A stretch of DNA of 64,000 nt from JAKZVK01 sp965237575 (GTDB lineage: Bacteria; Acidobacteriota; Terriglobia; Bryobacterales; UBA6623), in assembly GCA_965237575.1 (NCBI GenBank), contig CBDEGI010000002.1:124001-188000 (forward strand), read 5' to 3'. Positions 26,011 to 33,927 of this stretch are shown here, piece after piece; positions within the stretch are counted from its first letter, which is position 1; the number at the start of each line of letters is the position of its first letter. A model generated the notes under the pieces. That model saw nothing but the letters and a program-made list of their open reading frames with translations. It was not told where the DNA came from and did no database searches. Made by a program: the position numbers and the translations under genes.

Positions 26011-26981
26011 TTTTGTGGTTTAGGGATTTTCTTGGGTTTCGTGACTGGGCGAACAATCATCTTGTAAGTCGCAGGCTCCACGGCTACTGCCTGCTGAACG
26101 AGCCGATAGAAGAGTTTGCCTCGGTTTCTGGATTTGCGGCGGTTAAAACGGAAGGTGAACTCGTCGAGGTAGTAGTCCAGATGCTTGGGACTCACCGCGC
26201 CTTGATGGGTTCCCAACAGCCAGCGCTTGAGCAGCGACATGACGCGGTGGACGCCGGGCATCAATTCGGACGCGGATTTCTCCTGCCTGCTGACCACGGT
26301 GACCTCATGAATGAAGCCCTCCTTTTCCAACCCACAGTAACCGGGCCAGCCGTCGGTAAGCACCACGCTGCCCAGCTCGATGCACTCCTCCACGAAAGGC
26401 ACCAGGCTCTGGCCCGAGGCATCCTCGATCCTCTTCATGCGAATCCGTCCGATGCCCCTCCCCTCCTGTTGAGCGGCCACTGCGATCAACGCTTTGTTTT
26501 TCAGGTTTCGGCCCCGCAGGCCCTCTTCGAGTCCGCCCAGGTAGCTTTCATCGACTTCCACTCTCCCGGCCAGCAGATCTCGTCCCGGCCGCACCATCGC
26601 GCGCCGCATTTTGTGCAGCCACGTCCAGGCCGTTTCGTACCTGTTAAGCCCCAACACTCTTTGAAGCCCCAGAGCGCTGGCCCCGTTCTTTTGGGTGGTG
26701 ACCCACCACATCGCACGAAACCACAACGGCAACGGAGTGCGCGTGTCCTGAAAGATCGTCCCCGCGGTCACCGAGGTCTGGCGCCCACACGCCGCGCATG
26801 GCAGCAGCACTTTTCGCAAGGGCCACGATTTCCCACCCCCGCAACCCGGACAGCGGAAACCGTCGGGCCAGCGCAGCCGGAACAAATATTCCCGGCAGGC
26901 CTCCTCACTGCTGAAACGGGCCTCGAATTCCGTCAGGTTCAAGCCGCTCAATCCGAGGGTAGTCCTCCATCCTGCAGGCAT
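25932..26981 (-). CDS. IS1595-family transposase with a MITE-rewritten C-terminus
   Basis: An ISXO2-like transposase. The N-terminal zinc ribbon has CPGCGGGKSW and CAACGRQTS. The catalytic domain shows VEVDESYLGG (first Asp/Glu), SVVLTDGWPGYCGL (second Asp) and HRVMSLLKRWLLGTHQGAVS with KHLDYYLDEFTFRFNRR. Start at ATG 26981 is chosen because the frame upstream to 27023 runs through the terminal inverted repeat. The last 26 codons, from KWGIHLTQV, come from the nested MITE. Joining the flanks shows the original tail was PKPQNMGAT followed by stop in the IR. Activity with the altered end is plausible since the catalytic core is whole. Confidence 0.86.
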   Translation of the reverse strand: MPAGWRTTLGLSGLNLTEFEARFSSEEACREYLFRLRWPDGFRCPGCGGGKSWPLRKVLLPCAACGRQTSVTAGTIFQDTRTPLPLWFRAMWWVTTQKNGASALGLQRVLGLNRYETAWTWLHKMRRAMVRPGRDLLAGRVEVDESYLGGLEEGLRGRNLKNKALIAVAAQQEGRGIGRIRMKRIEDASGQSLVPFVEECIELGSVVLTDGWPGYCGLEKEGFIHEVTVVSRQEKSASELMPGVHRVMSLLKRWLLGTHQGAVSPKHLDYYLDEFTFRFNRRKSRNRGKLFYRLVQQAVAVEPATYKMIVRPVTKPKKIPKPQKWGIHLTQVTTTYCGWPLAAPGKACR

Positions 26982-27114
26982 ACTACATCTTGGGGTTACC
27001 TGAGTTAACCGGATACCCCTCAATTGAAAAATTAAAAATCCGGCTGCGCGAGATCAAGCGGGGTCTGCTGGGACCGGGGGGCCTCGTGTGAGACAAAGGC
27101 TGCGTCCACACGGC

Positions 27115-27183
27115 ATTGTGACGTGGATTGTGACGTAACTAGGTCTTGATCACTCAAATCCACGGAGTGACACCAAGTGTCAC
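27115..27183. repeat. Direct repeat ATTGTGACGT and inverted repeat beside the tRNA-Pro fragment
   Basis: ATTGTGACGT occurs at 27115 and 27127, twelve bases apart. GTGACAC-CAA-GTGTCAC lies at 27167-27183, a perfect 7+3+7 palindrome. This cluster is next to the tRNA-Pro 3' fragment and could be recombinase arm-type or regulatory sites of a former integrated element. Function is inferred. Confidence 0.35.
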
Positions 27184-27268
27184 GGTGTGCTACAAGTACA
27201 GCGGCAGACCGCGCCAATAGGGCACCCCGTGATACTCAGTAGCGCTCAGGGAAGGCAAGCCCCCACAC

Positions 27269-27313
27269 TTCGGGAGCAGGAGGTCCGGAGTTCAAATCTC
27301 CGCGCCCCGACCA
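27269..27313 (+). pseudogene. 3' half of tRNA-Pro(CGG), probable att remnant
   Basis: From TTCGGGA (anticodon loop, anticodon CGG) the sequence runs through the 3' anticodon stem GCAGG, a T-arm (CGGAG TTCAAAT CTCCG), the acceptor strand CGCCCCG, A, and encoded CCA. No matching 5' half lies upstream. This is what remains at one end of an element that recombines inside a tRNA gene. The intact tRNA-Pro is outside the window. Confidence 0.75.
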
Positions 27314-27453
27314 TTCCCTTCAGTGAGTTAGCGACTGTTGCTCGCTCGTCGCTAGCCGCATGTCCACACGAATGTCCGCACGGAACTCAATTCCGTGCTG
27401 CCTTTGCCGCTCGCGGACCGTGTGGTGCGAAAATAATACGTACCTCCATCTTT

Positions 27454-28610
27454 TCAAGGACTTGGGGCGGGTTCCGATATGCGATCCTGGCCCTCTATGT
27501 GGCTCTGTTCTGGTCCTATCCCAAGCCTCGTTCACCTCGTTTCTCGGCAACTCGTCTGCTGACAGACCTTGCTCACCTGGCAACGCTGAGCTTCCGGTCT
27601 CGAAGTGCTCTGGTCGCCGAGAATCTGTTCCTGCGGAAGCAGCTGGCTCTGTACCAGGAACGCGAAGTCAAGCCGCACCGCGCAGTCGATGCGACGAGAT
27701 TGTTCCTGGTCGTTCTCAGCAAGGTCTTCGACTGGCGGAGCGCCCTCGTCATCGTCAAGCCCGACACTCTTATCCGCTGGCACCGCAAAGGATTTCGCCT
27801 GTTCTGGCGGTGGAAGTCGAGAACACGCGGACGACCGAAGCTCCTACGAGCTCTGATACGGACCATGGCTGCCGGCAATCCGATCTGGGGCGAAGCGCGA
27901 ATTGCGGATGAATTGCTGCTCAAACTGGGGACTGAGCGTGTCACCACGCACCATTGGAAAGTACCTTCGGGATCAGCCTGCCGGTCGTACGCCCGATCCG
28001 GCCCAGCGCTGGCTCACGTTCGTCCGAAACCACGCTCAAGCTGTCGTGGCGTGTGACTTCCTCGTCGTGGTCACGGCCCCGTTTCCGTCTCCTCTACGTA
28101 TTCGTCGTTGTGGAACTCGGCCGGCGGAGAATTCTGCATCACCATGTCACAACACATCCGACGGCCGAGTGGACCATGCAGCAATTCCGGGAGGCGATCC
28201 CGGCGGACCATTCTTATCGTTTCGTCATTCACGATCGGGACCGGATCTTCTCGAAGGAACTGGATGAGGTGGTAACTGCCATGGGAGTTCGCGTCCTTCG
28301 AACACCGGTACGAGCGCCTCTAGCGAACTCGATCTGTGAGCGCCTCATTGGAACGATTCGGCGGGAATGCTTGGATTTCATGATTCCGCTGGGTGAGCGC
28401 CATCTCAGACTCATCCTGCGCGAATGGATCCGGCACTACAATCGAGGCCGTCCTCACAGCAGCTTAGGTCCGGGCCTGCCAGAACCCGGCCCGAAAACGA
28501 TTCCTCGGGCTGCTGACCGACACCGCCTTCCGCACGACGAAGTTGTCCGAGCGAGACCAATTCTCGGCGGTTTGCATCATGAATATTGGCTGGGGAAAAT
28601 CGCAGCTTGA
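27454..28610 (+). pseudogene. Integrase-core transposase, two frameshifts
   Basis: Three pieces in three frames make one integrase-core (rve) protein. Piece A is to about 27940 (AENLFLRKQLALYQEREVKP, LIRWHRKGFRLFWRWKSR). Piece B is about 27935-28085 (VSPRTIGKYL, RNHAQAVVACDFLVVVTA, containing the first catalytic Asp). Piece C is to 28610 (FVIHDRDRIF, NSICERLIGTIRRECLDF, HYNRGRPHSSLGPG). Both junctions need single-base shifts. All catalytic motifs are recognisable, so decay was recent. Related genes are widespread in Acidobacteriota and IS3/IS481-like groups. Confidence 0.82.
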
Positions 28611-28694
28611 GGCCCGGACGGATTATTTGCGCAGCACAGTCAAGAATAGCCTGCCCGGAAAGGAAGTTGGTCGCTAGCCGCGATCTTGCTGAGG

Positions 28695-29936
28695 CTACAG
28701 CGAGTTCAGAAAAGCAAGCAGTGCCTGCTGATCTTCTGCGGTGAGCGCAAGGTAATTGTCGCGGGACCGCTCGGCCTCTGCGCCGTGACGCAGCAACGCT
28801 TCGAGCGCCGTGGCTGCACTGCCATCGTGAAGGAAGGGCCGCCGGAAGCGTAAGCCCCACAGCGCCGGGGTCCGGATCTCATTCGGTCGCGCAGCCTCCT
28901 GCTCGATGCCGTCGCCCGTACCGAGCTCGTGCAACAGAAGGTCTGAAAACAGCGCGACCGGCCGGCGATCGAAAACCGGGTTCGGATTCGCGGCGGTCAT
29001 CAGCACCGGCACGTGGCACGACGCACAGCCGATCGAGTGAAAGACCGCCTCGCCCGCGCGAACCTGGCCATCGATCGGGCCTCGATCCAGCGGAGCCAGG
29101 AACTTCATAAACAACTCGAAGGCGTCGATCCCGCGCAACCCGGTCAGGGGCTCGATCCCGTCCTCGGGATCCGGAACCGGATCGCACAGTTTCAACGTCT
29201 CCGGATCCACTCCGTTGGCGACCTCCTCACGAAACAGGTCGTTGGTGATGCCCATTTCATTGCGGTAGGCATCGCCCGAGAAAGCGAGCAGCGTCGCGTG
29301 CTGGCTCTTCCACCCGAACCGTCCGACGCGGAGGTCGCCGGTAGCCACGTCAGTGATCAACGCCACGCGTCCGCTGATGCCGTCGCCGTCGCTGTCATCG
29401 GGGTCTTCGAGCGCGCGAATCGTTTCATCGGCAATCGCTTCGACCAGTCCGGCGCCGAACAGCGGGATCGGGATGCGCCGCGCGATCACGTTGGCCTCGG
29501 GAGGAATCTTCGGCTGGCACTCGTGGTTCGGTAAGGAGAAAAGATGGAACAGTGTCCCGCCGGAGAGCACCGTGAAGTTGCCGTTCTCGTCGAGATGCCC
29601 GGCACGCATCTCCGACACCGGTCCCACGCCTCCAATCGCCGGCGTACTGTGGCACTGCGAGCAACCCAGGCCGTTGAAGGCCGGTCCCAAGCCCTCACCC
29701 GCATCTTCGACCTCGACGAAATCATCGAGGCCGACGCGGAACAACTCGAATTCGTCGGCGGTGATACCCGGAAGAGGATTGCCGGGCTGAGACGGCCGCC
29801 CTTGCTCGGGGGCAGGCGGCACGACCGCCGCCTTTTCCGACAACTGCATCCGTGTGCGCGATAGCGGCAAGGACTGCTGGCCCGGCAAACAACCGGCCAC
29901 CACCCCCGCCATCACCAGGAACCGAAGGACTCTCAT
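28695..29936 (-). CDS. Di-heme oxidoreductase family protein (MauG/YhjA-like, DHOR)
   Basis: A 413-residue protein. The export signal MRVLRFLVMAGVVAGCLP could be a lipoprotein signal (VVAGC). Two haem sites, CSQCH near residue 113 and CASCH near 323, are each preceded by DHOR-specific stretches (GPAFNGLGCSQCHSTPAIGG, AVFHSIGCASCHVPVL). The end reads RTPALWGLRFRRPFLHDGSA, also typical. Such proteins were called thiol oxidoreductases but are poorly characterised periplasmic c-type cytochromes. ATG 29936 follows GAGG. It comes 8 bp after the cupredoxin gene and shares its operon with a porin, suggesting a copper- or iron-related periplasmic redox process. Confidence 0.87.
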   Translation of the reverse strand: MRVLRFLVMAGVVAGCLPGQQSLPLSRTRMQLSEKAAVVPPAPEQGRPSQPGNPLPGITADEFELFRVGLDDFVEVEDAGEGLGPAFNGLGCSQCHSTPAIGGVGPVSEMRAGHLDENGNFTVLSGGTLFHLFSLPNHECQPKIPPEANVIARRIPIPLFGAGLVEAIADETIRALEDPDDSDGDGISGRVALITDVATGDLRVGRFGWKSQHATLLAFSGDAYRNEMGITNDLFREEVANGVDPETLKLCDPVPDPEDGIEPLTGLRGIDAFELFMKFLAPLDRGPIDGQVRAGEAVFHSIGCASCHVPVLMTAANPNPVFDRRPVALFSDLLLHELGTGDGIEQEAARPNEIRTPALWGLRFRRPFLHDGSAATALEALLRHGAEAERSRDNYLALTAEDQQALLAFLNSL

Positions 29937-29944
29937 TTCCTCAC

Positions 29945-30313
29945 TCAACGCACAACGATACTGCCGCGCATGATCGTGTGGCCCGCGCCACAAGCCTTGG
30001 AGCATTCGAAAGGAAATCGGCCCTTCTTCTGCGCCCGGAACAGAATCCGCGCCTCACCCCCGCCGCGCTTCGGAACAACAACGTTGACGCCCGCTTCCCG
30101 GATACGAAAGCCGTGATTCGTGTCGAGACTCCGGATACGCAATTCCACGACCTCGCCCTGCTTCAACTTGATTTGGGAAGGCACGAAGGTGAATCGCTCA
30201 GCGACAATGCGAATGACTCGATCCGGCTCTTCCGTATTCTCCCCGGGCGTGGGCGGAGCTGCGAGGAAACCCGCCAGCACGAGCGCTAGACCTAATCCGG
30301 GTGCCAACCTCAT
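29945..30313 (-). CDS. CuA-like cupredoxin, secreted
   Basis: A 122-residue protein from Met 30313; an upstream Met at 30328 overlaps the porin gene. The signal segment is APGLGLALVLAGFLAAPP. The cupredoxin fold has DTNHGFRI (His ligand) and C-S-K-A-C-G-A-G-H-T-I-M, the C-x3-C-x3-H-x2-M pattern of the COX2-type CuA site. The length matches stand-alone CuA/plastocyanin-like proteins. It should bind copper in the periplasm, either for electron transfer to the di-heme protein or for copper handling. It lies between porin and di-heme genes with 2-8 bp gaps. Confidence 0.84.
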   Translation of the reverse strand: MRLAPGLGLALVLAGFLAAPPTPGENTEEPDRVIRIVAERFTFVPSQIKLKQGEVVELRIRSLDTNHGFRIREAGVNVVVPKRGGGEARILFRAQKKGRFPFECSKACGAGHTIMRGSIVVR

Positions 30314-30315
30314 CA

Positions 30316-31695
30316 CTAGAACCACCACCCCACGCCAAGATTCAGCGAATCCCTCGGCTTGATGAACGAACTCTTATTGTTCATGAACGTGTAGTCGAAT
30401 TTGAGCGCCACGTCCGGTTCGGGGTAGTAGGTCAGCCCCGTTACCCAGGCCGTCCGGTCGAACTCGTTCAGCGGCAGGAAGCCCGGCGCCATCTTGTTCT
30501 GCGTATCGAAATCCTCGTAGCGAGCGAACGCCACCAAGTCATGCCGGTACCAGCGAGGAAACAGGTGAAACGCGCCCTCTAGGTAGGCGCCCCGCATGCG
30601 TTCGGCGATGTTCGGGTTCACGCCGCTCGTCCGCTGCAGCAGCGCGTTGAGCTCCGCTGTCTGGTCCATCGTGACCTGGGCGAACTGCCCTCGAAAGTCG
30701 AAGCGAGACACGCTGGCCCGTCCGTCCACCTCGACGACGTTCACGCGAGGGTTGATACCCGGTGTCGCAAAGCCGGTCTTGCCGGTCCAGAAGCTGCCGC
30801 CAAGCGACATGCCCGGAAAGCCGTGGTACTCGAGCCGCCCCGTGTAAGCGGGGTTCTGCGTTGCTGACAGAAACCCCTTTTGCCGCCCGTCTCGAGCGCC
30901 TTCCTCGGCGTTGAACCGAGAGGAGTCCAGGGGCGCCATCGCATACGCTTTGTAGGCAAACCCATGACCCAAGTCGCCGAAAAAGCCCGCGCCGCTGTCG
31001 AACCAGGTCGTAGGGATGATCACTGTATCCACAAACGGCCGCTCGACGCCGTTGAAAGCGGGAGGCTCGTGACGCTCATTGATCAAACCCACCGGCGTCA
31101 GCATGATCCCCGTTCGGACGTTCAGCCACGGCTTCAGCAGGAAGTCGAGATACGCCTGCTCAAGCTCCAGCTCCCCGCTCACCCCGCCGCCTTCCACCAA
31201 GGCGTGCTCCAACTCGAGCTCCGACCAGAACTGGATGCGGTCGGAGAAGCTGTGTCCGAACAGCAGCACGAAACGGTGGAAGTCGAGGGTCCCCGGCTCG
31301 TCCCGCGGCTTGTTGAAGTGGTAGTCCATGTAGCCCGAAAACGGAAGCCTCGTTTCGGTAGAAGCAACTTCTTCGCCTTGAGGCGTTTCGGTTGGAAGCA
31401 CCTGCGCCATGGGAAGCTCGGCCTGAGCCGCGGGTTCGTCCTCCCGGAGGGCCATCGCCGGTGGGGCCTCGCGTTCAGTGGTGACAGGCGGCTCCTCGGG
31501 AGCGCTCTCCTGGGTCGCGGGCCGCTCCCTCAGGAGCCTTTGAACCATGTCCTCGAGTTGCCGAACCCGTTCCTCGAGTTCCCCGATTCGGTTTTCTTGT
31601 TCAGGAGACTGAGCCCGTGCCGGAACCTGAGCCTGTGCCGGAGCGGACACAACTAGCCAGACCACCGTCAGCAATTGGACGCAACACCATCGCAT
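30316..31695 (-). CDS. Outer-membrane porin-like protein, first gene of the cupredoxin operon
   Basis: A 459-residue exported protein. Signal peptide: QLLTVVWLVVSAPAQA. Residues about 35-65 form a coiled coil (RIGELEERVRQLEDMVQRLL), then a Pro/Glu-rich linker. From about 130 a beta-barrel begins (PFSGYMDYHFNKPRDEPGTL, RIQFWSELELEHA) and ends with F as final residue (LNLGVGWWF). This is the porin/OprP-like or YaiO-type arrangement with an N-terminal coiled coil. Probably takes up small solutes or a metal complex. The AT-rich segment 31696-31790 upstream is the likely promoter. Confidence 0.82.
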   Translation of the reverse strand: MRWCCVQLLTVVWLVVSAPAQAQVPARAQSPEQENRIGELEERVRQLEDMVQRLLRERPATQESAPEEPPVTTEREAPPAMALREDEPAAQAELPMAQVLPTETPQGEEVASTETRLPFSGYMDYHFNKPRDEPGTLDFHRFVLLFGHSFSDRIQFWSELELEHALVEGGGVSGELELEQAYLDFLLKPWLNVRTGIMLTPVGLINERHEPPAFNGVERPFVDTVIIPTTWFDSGAGFFGDLGHGFAYKAYAMAPLDSSRFNAEEGARDGRQKGFLSATQNPAYTGRLEYHGFPGMSLGGSFWTGKTGFATPGINPRVNVVEVDGRASVSRFDFRGQFAQVTMDQTAELNALLQRTSGVNPNIAERMRGAYLEGAFHLFPRWYRHDLVAFARYEDFDTQNKMAPGFLPLNEFDRTAWVTGLTYYPEPDVALKFDYTFMNNKSSFIKPRDSLNLGVGWWF

Positions 31696-31800
31696 AGTTA
31701 GCTTTACCTAATCACTAATCTATGTATACCAAGATCTTAAATTCGTCATCAAGAATCTACAATATAGTCGGGTCTACCTCAATCTGTCAAGCTGAGTCAA
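31696..31800 (-). promoter_or_regulatory. AT-rich promoter region of the porin/cupredoxin operon
   Basis: This about 105-bp region is clearly richer in A/T than its surroundings (for example CTAATCACTAATCTATGTAT), consistent with a regulated promoter. No exact operator could be named. Confidence 0.3.
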
Positions 31801-31926
31801 CGGGGAGGCCGAAACCCTCTTCTACGGGGACCTCGTCCAAACCTCTCTCGCCTCTTGCCGCTGGTTGAGCCCCCCGGATACGGTCATTACTCTAAGATCA
31901 CTACCAGAGCGCCCTCAAGCCACCGC

Positions 31927-33774
31927 GTGTCCCCTTTCTCCCATCTCGAAGAGCTCAAGGCGCGTGCCGCCTCGCTGCCCACGTCCGCCGGCGTCTACCT
32001 CTACAAGGACGCCCGTGGCCGGGTCATTTACGTGGGCAAGGCCAAAAGCTTGCGCGACCGCGTCCGTAGCTACTTCCTCGAAGAAAAGCTCGCCGACGCC
32101 AAGACTGGTAGCCTGCTCTCGGAAGCCCGCTCCGTCGACTACATCACCGTCGAGAACGAGAAGGAGGCGCTGGCGCTCGAGAACAACCTCATCAAGCAGA
32201 GCAAGCCCCGCTACAACATCCTCTTGCGCGACGACAAGACGTACCCATACATCAAGCTCACCAAAGAGCGCTTCCCGCGGGTCTACGTCACGCGGCGGCT
32301 GCGCAAGGACGGCGGCACCTACTTCGGTCCCTACTTCCCCAGCAACCTGGCGCATCGCTTGGTCCACTTCATCCATCGCTACTTCCGCATCCCCTCCTGC
32401 CGCGTCGACCTGACGCGCTACCACCCGCGCGCCTGTCTCGAGTACTACATCCATCGCTGTTGGGGACCCTGTGTCGAAGGCCTCACCACCGACGACGCCT
32501 ACGGCCGCGCCGTCAAAGACGTGCGCACTTTCCTCGAGGGCCGCCACGGCGACCTCGTCAAAGACCTCCGCCGGCGCATGGCCGAAGCGTCCGAGAACAC
32601 GGAGTTCGAGCAGGCCGCGGGTCTGCGCGACCTCATCACGACTGTCGAGGAGCTGAGGGAGCGGCAACAGATGGCCGCCGCCGAAGGACATGACATCGAC
32701 ATCTTCGGCATCCACGCCGAGCCCCCGCTGGTGGCGGTCAACGTCTTTCACGTGCGCAACGGTCGCGTCGTCGACCGCCGGGAACTCTATTGGGAAGACG
32801 CTCACCAATTCGACGCCGGAGAGTTCCTGGCGAGCGTAGTCAAGCAAAGCTATCTCGACACCGAGTACGTACCGTCGCTCGTTCACGTACCCGACGACTT
32901 CGAGGATCGCGCCGTGCTTGAGGAGGTGCTCTCTGAGAAGCGCGGACGCAAGGTGCAGATCGCGACCCCGCAACGCGGCTCAAAGAAGGCGATGCTCGAC
33001 CTGGTCGAAACCAATGCCCGCCATGGCTTCGAGCAGCGCTTCCGCATCTCGCAGCCGAGAGCCAAGGTCATCATCGAGGCTCTGGTCGAATCGTTGAACC
33101 TGCCCGAGGCCCCCGAGCGCATCGAGTGCTTCGACGTCTCTCACATCCAGGGCAGCGACACCGTCGCCTCGATGGTGGTCTGGGAAAAGGGACAGATGAA
33201 GAAGTCCGACTACCGCAAGTTCGCGATCAAGACCGTCGAGGGCGTCGACGATTTCGCGTCCATGAGGGAAGTCGTCGGCCGCCGCTACCGCCGCCTCGAG
33301 GAAGAGGGCAAGCCTTTGCCCGGCCTGATCTTGATCGACGGTGGCATCGGACAGTTGCACGCCGCCGCCGCCGCGCTCGACGAGCTTGGCATCATCAACC
33401 AACCAGTGGCCGCGATCGCCAAGCGCGAGGAGACGATCTTCGTGCAGGGCCAAGAGGATGAACCGATCCAACTCGACCGTTTCTCGCCGGTCCTGCGATT
33501 GGTGCAGCGGATACGGGACGAAGCCCATCGCTTCGCCGTCAGCTTCCACCGGAAACGCCGCGACTCGCGCCGTCTGACTTCGGAACTCCTCGAGATCCCC
33601 GGCGTGGGCGAACACACCGCCCGCAAGCTATTGCGCAGCTTCGGCAGCCTGAAGCGCATTCGCGAAAGCAGCCTCGAAGACCTCAAAGGTGTCGTCACTC
33701 GCCCGCAGGCCCAGCGCATCCACCAGTTTTTCTCCAAACCCCCCGCCACGCGCCCCGAACCCACCGACACGTAG
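31927..33774 (+). CDS. uvrC: UvrC, excinuclease ABC subunit C
   Basis: About 615 residues from GTG 31927; TTG 31855 would add 24. Nucleotide excision repair: makes incisions on both sides of a lesion with UvrA/UvrB. N-terminal GIY-YIG nuclease (SAGVYLYKDARGRVIYVGKA, residues about 14-90), UvrB-binding UVR-like helix pair near 210-245, RNase-H-like nuclease (ERIECFDVSHIQGSDTVASM, then GLILIDGGIGQLHAA), and C-terminal helix-hairpin-helix (LLEIPGVGEHTARKLLRSFG, DLKGVV). All catalytic parts are intact. It stands alone. Confidence 0.95.
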   Translation: MSPFSHLEELKARAASLPTSAGVYLYKDARGRVIYVGKAKSLRDRVRSYFLEEKLADAKTGSLLSEARSVDYITVENEKEALALENNLIKQSKPRYNILLRDDKTYPYIKLTKERFPRVYVTRRLRKDGGTYFGPYFPSNLAHRLVHFIHRYFRIPSCRVDLTRYHPRACLEYYIHRCWGPCVEGLTTDDAYGRAVKDVRTFLEGRHGDLVKDLRRRMAEASENTEFEQAAGLRDLITTVEELRERQQMAAAEGHDIDIFGIHAEPPLVAVNVFHVRNGRVVDRRELYWEDAHQFDAGEFLASVVKQSYLDTEYVPSLVHVPDDFEDRAVLEEVLSEKRGRKVQIATPQRGSKKAMLDLVETNARHGFEQRFRISQPRAKVIIEALVESLNLPEAPERIECFDVSHIQGSDTVASMVVWEKGQMKKSDYRKFAIKTVEGVDDFASMREVVGRRYRRLEEEGKPLPGLILIDGGIGQLHAAAAALDELGIINQPVAAIAKREETIFVQGQEDEPIQLDRFSPVLRLVQRIRDEAHRFAVSFHRKRRDSRRLTSELLEIPGVGEHTARKLLRSFGSLKRIRESSLEDLKGVVTRPQAQRIHQFFSKPPATRPEPTDT

Positions 33775-33927
33775 CAACACTTTACGTCCAGTACAGCGGT
33801 ACAGCATCCCGAGTTTGGCGGCTTTCCCTTCCCGCAACCTGGCGCTGCCGAGACCCTGTCAAGCCGGTTTGCTTCGTGCCATGCCGGCACCACTGCCGAC
33901 CGAACCTGATCCTGCGCGCCCCAATTC

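Larger units (their letters stand above)
25694..27021. mobile_element. IS1595-like insertion sequence, interrupted by a nested MITE
   Basis: The ends are GAGGGGTATTCGGTTGACTC on the left and GAGGGGTATCCGGTTAACTC read inwards from the right. An 8-bp direct repeat AATTGAAA flanks the element at 25686-25693 and 27022-27029. Eight-bp duplications suit the IS1595 family. The element measures 1328 bp including the 275-bp MITE and its duplication, so the original was about 1045 bp. The MITE went in 42 bp inside the left end. Confidence 0.85.
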
